Part shown: in pieces, positions 49,544-61,376 of the stretch
Position numbering within the stretch: position 1 is the stretch's first letter
How the letters are laid out: each line of letters starts with the position of its first letter
NCBI GenBank assembly: GCA_021464415.1
Contig: CM038467.1
Location: 30,125,248 to 30,189,247 of the forward strand
Direction of reading: 5' to 3'
Length of the DNA: 64,000 bases
From: Lonicera japonica
Taxonomy: Eukaryota; Streptophyta; Magnoliopsida; Dipsacales; Caprifoliaceae
Notes under the pieces: model-generated
The model's database searches: none
What the model saw: only the letters and a program-made list of their open reading frames with translations
What the model was told of the DNA's origin: nothing
Made by a program: the position numbers and the translations under genes

Positions 49544-52500
49544 TCAACTAGGTACTGTTTCATTTGCGTTGGATGGTTTAACAGAGGCACCATCACCAAC
49601 ATCTGCCGCTAGATCATTTTTTTGCAGTGTAGAATGGTCAAAACCGTCTTTTGTCGCTTGGAACTGGCATCACAAAAGAATCAATTTTCAGTAGCTGAAA
49701 CAAATGTATTAATTGATGGAATCTACTTGCCAAGCAGTAGTTAAAAGCCCGACATTACTGAAAACCTATGAAGCATGGATGCAGGTGCAGGATTTGAGTG
49801 CGACAGGATTCAGGTGCGACGATTCGAGAATTTTCAAAAAATCAGGGTGCGGGTGCGGCGGGTAATAAAATAATAATATAAATTTACATTAGTTGATTAG
49901 ATTGCATGTTTACAAATTACCTATAATTAACAATGAAATAGGATATTTTTGGATATTTTGTGGGGTAATGTGAGAAAAGTAGAAGAATGAGAAAGTAAAA
50001 TGATTTTTTTGGATATTTTGTGGGGTAATGTTATATATATATATATATATATGTATAATGTTAAAAGTTAAAAGGATAAAACTTAAAAGTTAAAAATAAT
50101 TTTCTTTTTTTCTTTTTCTTAAAAAAAGTCAATTAAAATATCTTCTTCTTTTTAAAAAAAAAGTCAATTTTGATTAAAAAAAAGAGAAAAAGGATTCTTC
50201 CCGAATCCTAAACGAATCAGAAATTAAAATTAAACAATTAATTCCAATTCTCCTCGGGTGCAAATCAGTGCCGAATCGGGGCCGCACCCACACCCGATTC
50301 GCCCCCAGCTGGATTCGCTGACCCTTTAGAAGAATCCGTGCTTCATAGCTGAAAACGATAAAATTTCACAGCATGTAGAATTTTGATTGTACTAAAGCAG
50401 ATGGTTAATTTTCTCAATGACTAATAAGATGTGAACTCTTAAGGGTAAGCTAGTTTCATCGTTATGGTTTATTAATTCTTCATATTGACCATTTGATTGC
50501 TTTAGCTATCATCACCAAAAATGAGAACTTTCAAACACCAAGTATTACTGTGGCAATAATTAGGATAATCTTTTACGGTTATTATGTAAAAGGGACAACC
50601 ACAAGGCTATATGTACAATTTTTAGGAGAAAGAATGAGCGACTTCTTAGCTAAATAATAATATCAACAACAATAACGGTGAAATCAAACCTGACAAGATG
50701 TCTGCTTCATTGATCTGCTGGGATCTGCATTGTGAATCACTTGGGAGTTTGTGTTCTGTATCAAATCCTTTGAGTTTGAGTTTATAGGAGGCCGCGCTGG
50801 CAAAGGTACCGTCGGTGAACCCGAGACTGTCATGGGTAGTACTTGACCTGGATGCCCATAAACCTGATGGTTAAGTCCGGCGGGTATGCCGTGAAAATTT
50901 GAGGGCCCGGCCGGGGTAAGGTAGTGTGCCCCTTGCATGGGAATCATAGGGCACCCACGAGGTCCACCATTCATATCCATCATACCCATCCCAAATCCCA
51001 TCCCCATTCCCATTCCAAGACCCATGGGTGAGAAATGCGGCATATGAGCCGGTTGCATGTGTTGCATTCCGGTTGGGAACATCATTGGGGGCATATATAA
51101 TCCGGCTCCCATTGACATAATCTGCATAAAGTTATAGACATCGCTCAATTTCTTTTACAAAAAAAGAAAAGTGATACTGGCTTAATTTCAAATTGATAGT
51201 CCCATTTTCCTTTTTGGGATGTTTGAAATTGGAAAATTATTGTACAATGACATATTATAATGGATCAAGTGATAACTGTTAGATACAAACTCAAAGGTTT
51301 AGATCATTTCATAGGCTCTTTCGCAATTATCTAGCCCTCCACATGCAGGGAATCGTAGCACTTGCGCCACACATCCAAATAACAAAATTAAATCAGTTAT
51401 GCCACGTCATTGATGCAACTGTTCTAACAAATCCCATTCCTTCTTGTAACATAATCAATGTATCAAATTTCACTCTACAAACTAAGTTGTATCCTTGCCA
51501 GTTGATTATGTTGAAATTAGTGTTCTCTTAAAAAAACTGAAGACAAAATGGGATTATCAGTTTGAGACGGAGGACGTATAAACAGAAAAATCAAGAGAAG
51601 CGGAGAAACTTCACCTGTACTTGAAGTTGAAGTGTTTTCAAATATTCAATGGCCTCATCGAGCATTGAAGCTTTGTCCACCTAATAATGCGGAAATGGGG
51701 ACATTAGCAAAACAGGACAAGGAGGAAATGCATACAAGAACTAAAACTAACAAGCGATATTCATTCAATTCAAGTTGCAATCATTTAAAATTTCTAATAT
51801 CTAAAAGCACCACCTCTGACTAATAGATATGCATTTGAGACTATGACACAACATGGACAACAGACCTACAAAAATATTTAGAAATTAGGACATGGAAACG
51901 ACAAGAACGCATTAATACAGAAATATCAAATATGTCTTATACACTAGATGCATGTGCAACCTCAAACCTGGTAATTCATGATAGTATGTATATCTTTAAT
52001 ACACTTCAATGTCATGTGATAGTGTTTGGTTATGTTCTTAAAAGAAAGGTCATTGGTTGAAATCTCATATCAAGCAGTATTTGTTTTTCGAAATTAAGGG
52101 CAATTCTGTAATTTAAGGTGAACCCCAATAGATAAACCATTAAGCCCCACTTGCATTTAATATAATGTACGGATTGTAGATGATAGATGCTGATAAGTAA
52201 ATCTCGAACCACAAACCAAAAATATTCATAAATTTTTTACAAAAATGAATCATAAGACGGTACTACCTTATTGCAGTTGGGTATGAGTTCCTGTAGTGCA
52301 CGCATCTTCTCATTAATCCTATCCCTTCGCCTCTGTTCATAAACATGAAGAATAAATATTAATACGGCTCTGTTTGATACTTTGATGGTTAATGGAAAAT
52401 GATAAGAAAGACAACTAATTTGGGTGAGAAGATAGAAAATAAGTTAAGGGGTGTGGTAAGATTAACTCTTATCTTTTTGACTTCTTCAATGGAAATTTTT

Positions 52501-54241
52501 TCTTTGGGTGGTATATTCACAAAAATGAGTATGAGATGGAGTGCATCTCACCACATCCCCCAACTTATTTTCCTTCTTCTCACCCAAATTATTTGTTTTT
52601 CTTATCATTTTCCATGTTGCTATCAAACGGAGCATACATTTCTGCAAATGTGCATCAAAATAAGATAAAAACTATCTCTTTGTCGCTATTAAGCTCTTTT
52701 CAAATATCCTTACTCTTTCAGATAAATTATGCACTTCTGCAGCTCGGCTTCTTTTTGAACCAGTACCTCCTCGAGCAGTTGTTCTCTTAACACCAGCCAA
52801 TTCTTCATCAACATCCTGCAAATAAATCGGTATTCTAGTAACACACACACAAAAAAAAAATACAAGATCTACAAAGCACAAAAAAGGATGGTAATTCATC
52901 ATTTCACTTACTTCACTCTGCCATTCGGACTCTTCAGTATCACGAGATTTTCTCTTCAAATTATTCGTTGTTGGGTCATTAGATGCTCTTTCCACACTAT
53001 TGCCGGAGCATACAGAAGAAGCAGCAACTGCAGGCTCAACTGTCTTTTCATTATCTGGCACATTTTTATTTGTAGAGTTATCATTCTTGACCATATCTTC
53101 TTCTTGACAAACAGGTTCACATTGTTCAGCCGGACGTGACTCTTCAAGTGGCTTAGGCAATAATGGGATTGAATCTGCCTTAGAGAAAACTGAATTAGAT
53201 TGACCAACGAAGCCCATTTCCTTCTGTAGCCCACCATTTGGGTCGATGAACAAAGATTTGCTTGGGTTATTACTAGTTGCACCAAAACTCTTATCCTTGT
53301 TTCCCATCCTCTCGAGATCTGGTGAACCCGAAGGCCCCACATCAACAATGGTATGAAGATTCTTCGCCCTTGCAGTAGCAGTAGGTCTTAAGAAATGGGA
53401 AAAGTTCAACAAGCTCAAGTTACTACTACTAGGCACACCTGAATCTTGAACCTGCAGCTTTGTGCAAGAAAATCCACCCACCAAAGCTTGACCCTGACCC
53501 GAATCCCCACAAACCGGGTGGTGGGTATGGCCCGTATTGGAACTAATAAGATCCGAAACACCTGATCCAAGAGAAGGCATTGAGGCTTGACCTTGATGGA
53601 CCGACCACGGATAGAACTCACCAGTTCTTGAAGAAGAAGAATGCTTTAACACATTCCCTTGTTGTGAATTCACGCCATTACGTACACCTACATTATGTGT
53701 CTCCCTAAATGTCTCGTTAGAACAATTGCGTGTTGACGGTTCATTCACAGTGACATCGGATAACTCGGGTATGAGCTCAGAACAATAATCATCAACAGGA
53801 TAATTCAACCAAGGTACCATATCATCGTCTTGATTCAAATTCATTTCCACCGAGGGTACTGGTATCGCAATATCATTGAAACTAGACTCGAACAAACCAA
53901 ATTTGCCCGTTTTGGAAGTGGTACCGTTATTATCCCTATCTCGAAGTTTGGGAGTGTGAAACTGAAAATTGCTAGAAACAGGGCCTGTCTTAGCTTTACT
54001 GGACTGACCTTGCATCATAATCTGACCATTTTCCCATACTAGCTCTACAAACTCATTATCAGGTCTGCATTTAAACCCATCAACACCATTAAAAACTATA
54101 ACAGCAAACAAAAACTATGACTCGGTGTATGTCAATTGAAAGTGCTAGAAAGATGACTTACAGAAAAGAAATATCACATGATCTTTGTTGGGCCGATTCG
54201 ATCTTCCCACTACCCACTCTACAAAACTCCGAAAGGGGCAT
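49544..54241 (-). CDS. PIF3: Phytochrome-interacting bHLH transcription factor, PIF3 type
   Basis: Seven coding exons (minus): 54162-54241, 52912-54064, 52714-52815, 52267-52332, 51615-51680, 50690-51121 and 49544-49663, all with GT/AG introns and a kept frame, give 672 residues. The start is MPLSEFCRV, as in PIF proteins. The active-phytochrome-B-binding motif [14 protein letters not shown] is at about 34-47, MVPWLNYP at about 109-116, and a phytochrome-A-binding-like NFSHFLRP at 247-254. EWQSEDVDEE precedes the bHLH (about 437-489). Its basic region reads [17 protein letters not shown], with the His, Glu and Arg used for G-box (CACGTG) contact. Helix 2 ends [10 protein letters not shown] and is followed by the PIF-typical [15 protein letters not shown] and a Met/Gly-rich stretch. 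Family knowledge: a nuclear, light-labile factor that binds active phytochrome and regulates seedling light responses. The motif set and length favour PIF3 over PIF1/4/5; the exact orthologue is not proven. Confidence 0.92.
49766..50348. mobile_element. hAT-type MITE in the last coding intron of the PIF3-type gene
   Basis: The inverted ends CTATGAAGCATGGAT and CTATGAAGCACGGAT are flanked by a perfect 8-bp CTGAAAAC (49758-49765 and 50349-50356). Subterminal GGTGCGGGTGCGG and GCCGCACCCACACCCG tracts; 583 bp with an AT-rich centre and (TA)n at about 50033-50052. Its right end lies about 340 bp from exon 6 and its left end about 100 bp from exon 7. Confidence 0.85.
52366..52633. mobile_element. 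Palindromic MITE in the PIF3-type intron 3
   Basis: The ends GGCTCTGTTTGATAC and inverted TGCTCCGTTTGATAG continue inward as an inverted repeat (GGAAAATGATAAGAAA, TTGGGTGAGAAG with matching reverse complements). It lies 33 bp beyond exon 4 and 80 bp from exon 3, in the intron that splits the basic region of the bHLH. The target duplication is unclear. Confidence 0.65.
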
Positions 54242-55210
54242 GGTGGTGGAGAAATCAAATCCCTAAAATTTGAGCAGTTAAAATGGATATGGTTGATGTA
54301 CAGCTACCTTATATACTTCCAAAATTTACCATCCAAACAGCTTCTTAACCAGCACAACAATTTAATCTCCAAGAACATCAGCTAAGCACAAACTGACTTA
54401 AAGAGAAAACCTACAAAATTAACATGACATCAAAGAGTGACTTAAACCCACCACTATAGGACAAATTTTTCAGCTGAATTTAAGGACATAAATACACTGT
54501 GTCTTTGTGTGTTGCATATGTGTTTCAGTGTTTGTTTATCTTAATTATATACTAATGTCCTAATCACTAATATATTTAAAACCTATAAGTCATAACAATT
54601 GTCAGTCAAAACTAATTCTTTAATGTCGCCATAAAGATACTAAAAAAAGAAAAAAATAAATAAATAAACCCATCTAATCGAGCTCTTTAACTTACCAAAT
54701 TAAACCCATGTATTATAAAATCGCAATCATTAGAAGAATAAGTAACAATCCAATAAAACTCAGAAAGGATTTAATATATATATATATATATAATCTACAT
54801 AATCTAAAACAAACAATACCCAATTCTTTATCAATTAATCAAAAATAAAATATCAAGAAAAACAAACACATACCAGATTGAACAGAGACCCTTTATAGAG
54901 AAATTATATTCCTCCAAATAAAAGCAACACAAAGGACACAATCTTGTCAAAATCTTGACCTTTGGAGATATTGCTTTTGTGGGTTGCACTAAATTTCTTG
55001 AACCCATCAACATACACTAATCCAAATGCATTTTCATAGCTTTTCCCCAAAATATAATTATAATAATCTTCAAAGACCCAGTTGAAAAATACTGAAATTC
55101 TAGAGGAACTATTTGTGTATTCTATATAATATAATATTGTAGATAGAAAAAGAGGATGTAAGGGCTGAGGAATGTGCAGGAGAAGAAATGAAGAAGCCAC
55201 ACAGTGATAC
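54242..55210 (-). promoter_or_regulatory. 5' UTR of the PIF3-type gene, with an intron
   Basis: A TTTTAG acceptor (54263-54264) lies 21 bases upstream of the ATG. A GTATGTG donor (54867-54873) follows an upstream exon that starts at 54874 in window order. The 611-bp intron carries (TA)n at about 54775-54791. The transcription start, perhaps near 55.2 kb, is not fixed. A leader intron is common in PIF genes; here it is inferred from splice signals only. Confidence 0.6.
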
Positions 55211-56239
55211 AGAGCATAAAACTCAAAGATTATAGAACCACAGTGTGGGGTAGGGGTTTTTTGTTTGTTTTTTTTTTAGGTGTGCGTGGGTGTGGGGTTG
55301 TGGTGGGGTGTAGGGGGAAGTGTTTTAACCATGATTAAAGAAATGTAACAATGAACCAAACCATGGTTAAAAAGTTCCCCACGCCATGTTTGGTGGCTTT
55401 ATTCAACAGTAAAAATTAGTTGAACTAGGTACAACATATTAAAAAAGAGTTCATGAGAACTAGGGGTGTCGTGATTGTTGAGAAAATTGGTAATAAATAA
55501 CATTTTCTTACTATTTTCAAGGTAATATTGTGTAATACTTCATGCTCGATTGTATATAATTATTATATATTAATATTGTTATACAAAGTAAAACTATTTG
55601 AATTGAAAAGTAAAATTAAAAAAGTGTAAATCCCGCATAAAAATTTTGTGAAAAAATTAATAAATTTATAAGAGATCACCCTTTATGAGTTTATTAAACA
55701 TTTAAGAAAAAATTGACTATTTTTTGCGCATGCGCTGCTCCAAAAAAGGCCATGTTTTGTTTGTAACAACCAAATTATTAGTCACTTATTAACCAAAACG
55801 TTTGATTTTTAATGTGTTAATTACACATTCATGTTAAAAAAAGTTTTTGGTTTAAATGGAGGCCGTTAAGGCCATGCCCCTCACCTTGAATGTATATTAT
55901 GGTGACCATTCTCCTCTCTTAATTCGACACAAAAGAAACAAACACACACAGAGTTCACGAAGTTCTGCTTTCTGCACTCTTCCGGATTTTAAGTCTAGGC
56001 TTCGTTTGGTGATAAAGTTGAAGCACAAAACAATTTGTAAAGTGAGTAACACCTAGTGCAAAAATAGATATTTTTATACACCATTTTATCTCGGGAATAA
56101 ACGCCATTAGTAATCTCTAAGCACACACGTGAGGCGGTGTAATTATTTTAAGAAGATTGTGTGATACATAAGACTCGGTTTCAAATTTCCTTTCTCTGAA
56201 TTTTCAGTTTATTATTCTGTTTATATTCGGCCATTTTGC
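55211..56239. other. Presumed upstream region of the PIF3-type gene
   Basis: It contains G/T-rich DNA (about 55240-55320, TGTGGGGTTGTGGTGGGGTG) and otherwise AT-rich sequence. Short frames at 55856-56056 are not recognised. No regulatory element is supported beyond position. Confidence 0.4.
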
Positions 56240-56705
56240 AAGTAATGATGAACCCGAAAATCGAACGACAAAACCGTACCAAGCAAAATTAATTGCAAAA
56301 CTGAAACGAACCGAACCAAACTGAATCATTACATATATGATTCGAAAATAATATTATTTTACTATATAAAATTTTATGTTCCTAAAATTTATAACCTCTA
56401 ACAAGAACCCGGCTCTTTGAACTGTCTTGAAAATTATAGCTATATTACAAATATAAGAGTTAATATATTTTCTATATAAAATAAATAGGAGCAACTATAA
56501 AGTTATTATTTTTCTCACCAAAATAAGTGTTGCTTTACATTTTATTTTTAAAAATATATATATGAAAACCGAATAAAACTGAACCAAAAAAATTGGTCCA
56601 GATTTGGGTTTGGAAGATGTAGAAATCGAAATCGAACTTTCAAATTTGATTTAAGTTTAGGTCTTATAATTTCTACTCCGACCAAAACGAAAAACATCCC
56701 TAGAT
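56240..56705. mobile_element. hAT-type relic
   Basis: The right end reads, inverted, TAGGGATGTTTTTCGTTTTGG, a good hAT terminus, and AACCGAACCAAACTGAA tracts lie near the left. The left terminus is degenerate and no target duplication was found. Between 56706 and 57130 nothing is recognised. Confidence 0.5.
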
Positions 56706-57138
56706 CATCTAGAGGAACACAAACTAAGGACATGCTCATTGGATATAATAATGTGTTAATGTTCAGATAATTGAACTTATTGCAATATAAATCGAAGACA
56801 TATCACTATATTTTTTAAATACATCTTTGAACTGTGTAATCTTAAAATTATTGCAAGAAAATTAATCAACTCTTTTTTTTAGAACCAATTGATACATGTG
56901 TGCTCTTATTAGAGCATAGAGAATGTACGGAGGAGGTTAATGTTTCAATTCCACTCTCAAAATAATATTTATGCTCATTTGATTCGAATTTGATGAAATA
57001 AATTCGCAAAATTTGGAAGAAAAAAAGGATCATCTGGGAATGATCGAAAGAACCAATCTGGCACTGACAAATTTAAACCATTAACGCTAAGGATTAATGT
57101 TCTTGTTGGCAACACTCTCGGTTGAATCTGTATATAAC

Positions 57139-57696
57139 CAGTGGCGGATCTAGAAATTAACAGTAGGGGGGCTTATAAATTTTTGCAAAAAGGAAAAAGT
57201 TAAACCCAACAAAAAATAGTGAAAGTCATCTTATTATGTATCTTAGGAATCAATATAAAAAAAAATTATAGCATGTTATTTAGGGTATGGTTGTTGAAAT
57301 TTTTAAGAATTCCTCTAGGAATACAAAAAAGTTGTAATAACAAAACTTATTAGAGCATTAGATAACACATTTAAAGTACTATGTACTAGTCATACCATTT
57401 ATTTATATATATGAACTAATTTATGCAATTAAGCTTAGTAATAATGGATGATTTAATTATGTATTACACTAACTAAAACAAAATTTCTGAATATGTAGAT
57501 TGCTTTGTTAACCTAAAAAGTAAATAAATCATGAAAACAACCAAAAAGAAAACAGGAAAAAGAAAAAGGGAGGTGAGGCCTTGAACTAAAATTTACACAA
57601 AATTTGAACCTACAACCATTTAAATTATCAGCGTATGTATTAAAGAATCCACATGTATAAATATTTGAGTGGGGTTTCTACTTGCCTCCACCAATG
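57139..57696. mobile_element. hAT-type MITE (CAGTGGCGGATC end)
   Basis: The left end CAGTGGCGGATCTAGAAA is paired with an inverted, more diverged CATTGGTGGAGGCAAG. The flanks TATATAAC (57131-57138) and TATATAAG (57697-57704) agree at 7 of 8. 558 bp, no ORF. Confidence 0.62.
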
Positions 57697-57804
57697 TATA
57701 TAAGCAAGGACCATTTCATGAAACTATTGACGTAGAATATGTTACTTGTGATAAGGTGCCTTTAATTAGTTAGGCAAATTCCCGAGTTCAAAATTTATTC
57801 TCGA

Positions 57805-57945
57805 GCGAGTGGGTTAGTTTAACTGGTAAAGTACTAACATGAATTTAGGAGAGGTTATGAGTTCAAGGATTATCTGGAATAAGGGAAATTTTTGTTATTA
57901 TTACAATAAATGAAAGAAACTTAGACATTCCTTTAAAAAAAATGT
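57805..57945 (+). mobile_element. Possible tRNA-derived SINE
   Basis: TTAGTTTAACTGGTAAAG resembles box A and GAGTTCAAGGATT resembles box B about 45 bp later, followed by an A-rich end near 57935. No target duplication was recognised. Confidence 0.35.
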
Positions 57946-58990
57946 CTTGTATTTTTTATTTTTATTTTTATTTTTCAAAAAAGATAAAATAACAGCGATG
58001 GAAAGAAAAGCTTTAAAATGTGAGACAAAACTTAAAGTTGGTCAAAATTGAGGATGGCACCGTAATGATTTATGATAAAAGTGAGGGTAAAACTGGTAAT
58101 ATAGAGAAAGATAGGAAATGAGGGAACAAACAGTAGTAATGGGAAGAAAAATGTAGTTAAAGAAAGTGATGGAATGACTCATTAATTTGGGCCCTATGCT
58201 TTGCTTCATTTGTCAACACTAATATTATTTTTTAATTGCATGGGAAAGTCATCAGAGAACAAGTTTAATTTTAATATATATTTTATAATTGAAGAAAAAA
58301 AATTATTAGTATAATTTGAGGGGACAAGATTAATACTATTAATAATTTTTAAAATTAAAAGAAGATAAATTTAACTAATATACATATATATATATATATA
58401 TAATTTACAAAAATAATTATAAATATACAGTATACAATGGGTATTATCAATAATTACAAATTTTTAGGTTAAACATGTTTTCTTTCAAAAGAGTTTAAAC
58501 TATAATTTATTGTATTTTTCTTTTCTTTTCTATATATGCCTGGATATATTTCAGTGTTTTGAAAAGGAGGAGGGGCCGGACAAAGACAGTATTAAAATCT
58601 GAGTGCTATGTATGATTACTCACATTTTTTTTATTATATTTGTATACGTATTACCGCTCTTATTATGGAGTTTAACTTATTTTTCCTTTAATACAAATGA
58701 TGCATCTAGTCAACTCTTACAATCAAGTGGAAGAAGGTGAATCTTCTGGTAACTTTGTCAATAAGGATCGAGCCTGAAACTTTCTTGTTACTTAGGAAAA
58801 AAAAATCAAATAAAATATTATAACAATGTTAGCATGCATGAGTGTATGATATATACTATTATATAATGTCAAAAGCATTGAAGTCGTGTTAGGTTTTCAA
58901 TCTAGCCCTCTTATTATATATTAAAAAAATATATATTCATTTATTCATTTATATCACTTATATTTAAGATGATTATATTTCCACCTCTAA
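57946..58990. other. Gene-free AT-rich stretch
   Basis: It has (TA)n at about 58384-58402. No gene, RNA gene or paired transposon ends are seen. Confidence 0.5.
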
Positions 58991-59215
58991 TAATGCTTGG
59001 TTCCACTATTACCTCTCATTTGGTACTTGAGTTCCAAATAAGAGCATGTTATTTGATTCTTGAGGATATGGTATAAACATATTTTTCGGTGCTTAGGGGC
59101 CGAGTAAGCTAAGTATTATCATATTTATACTTGACCCTCAAGGACTGAATAATTAACAAGCCCTTACTCGATATTCAAGAACCGAATAAAAAGTGAGAAT
59201 AAAACCAAACATTAT
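58991..59215. mobile_element. MITE related by sub-repeats to 22899-23162
   Basis: The inverted ends TAATGCTTGGTTCCACTA and TAATGTTTGGTTTTATTC extend about 40 bp. The interior has GGGGCCGAGTAAGC, CTCAAGGACTGAATAAT and ACTCGATATTCAAGAACCG units like those at 22.9-23.1 kb. Confidence 0.55.
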
Positions 59216-60852
59216 TAAAAGAGAAAATAGAATTACTCGTGTATCACATATATATATATATATATATGCAAAAATCCAATAGTTTAAATATGTGAATTCT
59301 TTTGATAATAGTTGTTAGATAAGGTACAAGGTCTCACTGTCTCTATGCTATGAATTTTGAGAATCCATTTGAAGACATTATCTTCTGAGTTTTCTATATA
59401 TTATCCAACAAGATTTGATCATAACTTCAGTGTCTTGGTGGGTTTTATTAAATGTTGTTTATAATTAAAGTATTCAAATATAATAGTGTGTCTATATCGT
59501 GAAAGTATGTGGGACAATAGGACTCATGTTGTCCCTTTCACTATCTAGATAATTATATTAGTGTTTGAAAATTAGGGTTAAGGGATTAATAAAGTCATTG
59601 ACTTGATGGTGAGGGGTTTTAATATTTCTACTTTGCTCTCTATAGTTAGAGAGACTAGCTAGAGAGTCGTCCACTCTTTTTTTTCTCGGTGATGATAGAT
59701 TTTTACAATTTTAATTATGTTAATTTTTCGTATGCATCTTTGATATTTAATAATAATTTAATATAACAGATAGATTGATAAATTATGAAGTTGAAAAAAA
59801 ATATTGTCAAGTGTAAAACTTCTTTAATTTACACCCGGCGTAAGTGGAACATTTCATGTATATATACAGTTAACACGTTGTAAATTAAAGATGACATGCG
59901 GTATTCTTTTTAAGAACAAGAAGCACCATCCATTATGAAGAATTATCGGAGAATTTTGTTATATATGAAATTCGGTAGAGATGGTGCCCATGATAAATAG
60001 GAGATGATGAATCCACCAATTCTATTAAAAAAATAAATTTGAATGTGAGTGAGATGATCGTTTAAAATTTTCAAGGCCGAAAAGGAACATATACCAATTT
60101 TATATTAAACCTCCTTCTTGTTAAATTAATGAAATATGGTAGAAATATAATACACTCATCGTGAAAAGTATATCCATCAAAGTTTATAAAAAAGAATTAT
60201 TCCTTTGAAATAGATAATCCATCTCTTTCTTTACAAGGGAACCGTTCTCTCTAAGCATGTTGATAAAAATATTTATGTTCGCTACACGAAGAAGACCAGA
60301 TTCAATTTTCAGAAGCTAGAAGAAAAAAAAGATTGTATAATTTTGAGGTTTACATTAATTAATTTTTATATGAATTTTTGTAGAAATGATCTCTATGATG
60401 ACTCCAGTAAATTTTGTACAGTAAATTATTTGATTAAAGATACCCTTCACCATACATGTCATATTGTCATGCATCAAGTAAATTATAACTCCTAGTAAGA
60501 GCTGCTGTAATTTTTTTTAACAGACTGACAATGAAACTCAAATTCATGCCTTTAATAAATCTACATGGATATTAATTTTTTTATTAAATATGGCCCGTGA
60601 TTCGTAATTTCGTATTGGATGCTCTTAACTGCACTTTTATTTTAATTTTTCATTTCGCATAATTTAAAAATGTCGCTGTTTTTGCATTATTACTTGTACA
60701 TAGTGCTAGAATTTTATGACCAAAAATCAATTACCAATCAATATTTTATTAAACCAAGCGTGAAAGTAAATAGATAAATAAATAAAATGAACCAACCGAA
60801 CTGTAAAGTAAATATCACAAGTAAAATTTAATAGGAAATGCGGATTAACATA
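59216..60852. other. Gene-free stretch with a half fold-back element
   Basis: 59750-59865 matches the right half of the fold-back MITE at 33132-33532 (GATAAATTATGAAGTTG, TGTAAAACTTCTTTAATT). (TA)n lies at about 59248-59268. Nothing else is recognised. Confidence 0.5.
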
Positions 60853-60860
60853 ACAACCCC

Positions 60861-61233
60861 CAGGGACGGAGCCAGAAAATTATGCTAGGAGGGGCATAAC
60901 ATAATTAGCACAGTAAAATTAAAAAATCATACAATTTAGATAAGCAATTAAATATCATTGAGGATTGTTCAAGAAGTATAGAATTCTTAATGTGAAATGC
61001 ACCTTAAAAAAATGAGTCTCTCAATTTAATTAAAATAAAGTAACTTGTATATGTACCCAATATATATTATAAGTCCAAACTAAATGTCAAATGATCACAT
61101 TTGGTAAATTAGGAAGGGCATTTTTATAAAAATTGAATCTTTATATATAAAATTTCATACAAAATTAATTAGGTAGGAGAAAATGTGAGGAAGGACATGT
61201 GCCCCCTGTGGCTACATGCTGCTTCCGTCCCTC
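60861..61233. mobile_element. hAT-type MITE (CAGGGACGGAGCC end)
   Basis: The left end CAGGGACGGAGCCAGAAA is paired with the inverted GAGGGACGGAAGCAG. The flanks ACAACCCC (60853-60860) and ACAATCCC (61234-61241) match at 7 of 8. 373 bp, no ORF. Confidence 0.72.
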
Positions 61234-61317
61234 ACAATCCCCACAAAAAGAGGGATAAAACATAAAAAGCCAAAGATAGAAACAAATTTACCCTTTCAGT
61301 GATATTGAAACCAGTTA

Positions 61318-61318
<1 letters not shown>

Positions 61319-61375
<57 letters not shown>
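61319..61375. repeat. Homopolymer of 57 A
   Basis: An uninterrupted A run, the longest in the window by far. The preceding 65 bp has no recognised SINE boxes. It may be the tail of a retroposon; a sequencing or assembly length error is also possible. 61376-62492 has no recognised feature. Confidence 0.9.
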
Positions 61376-61376
<1 letters not shown>

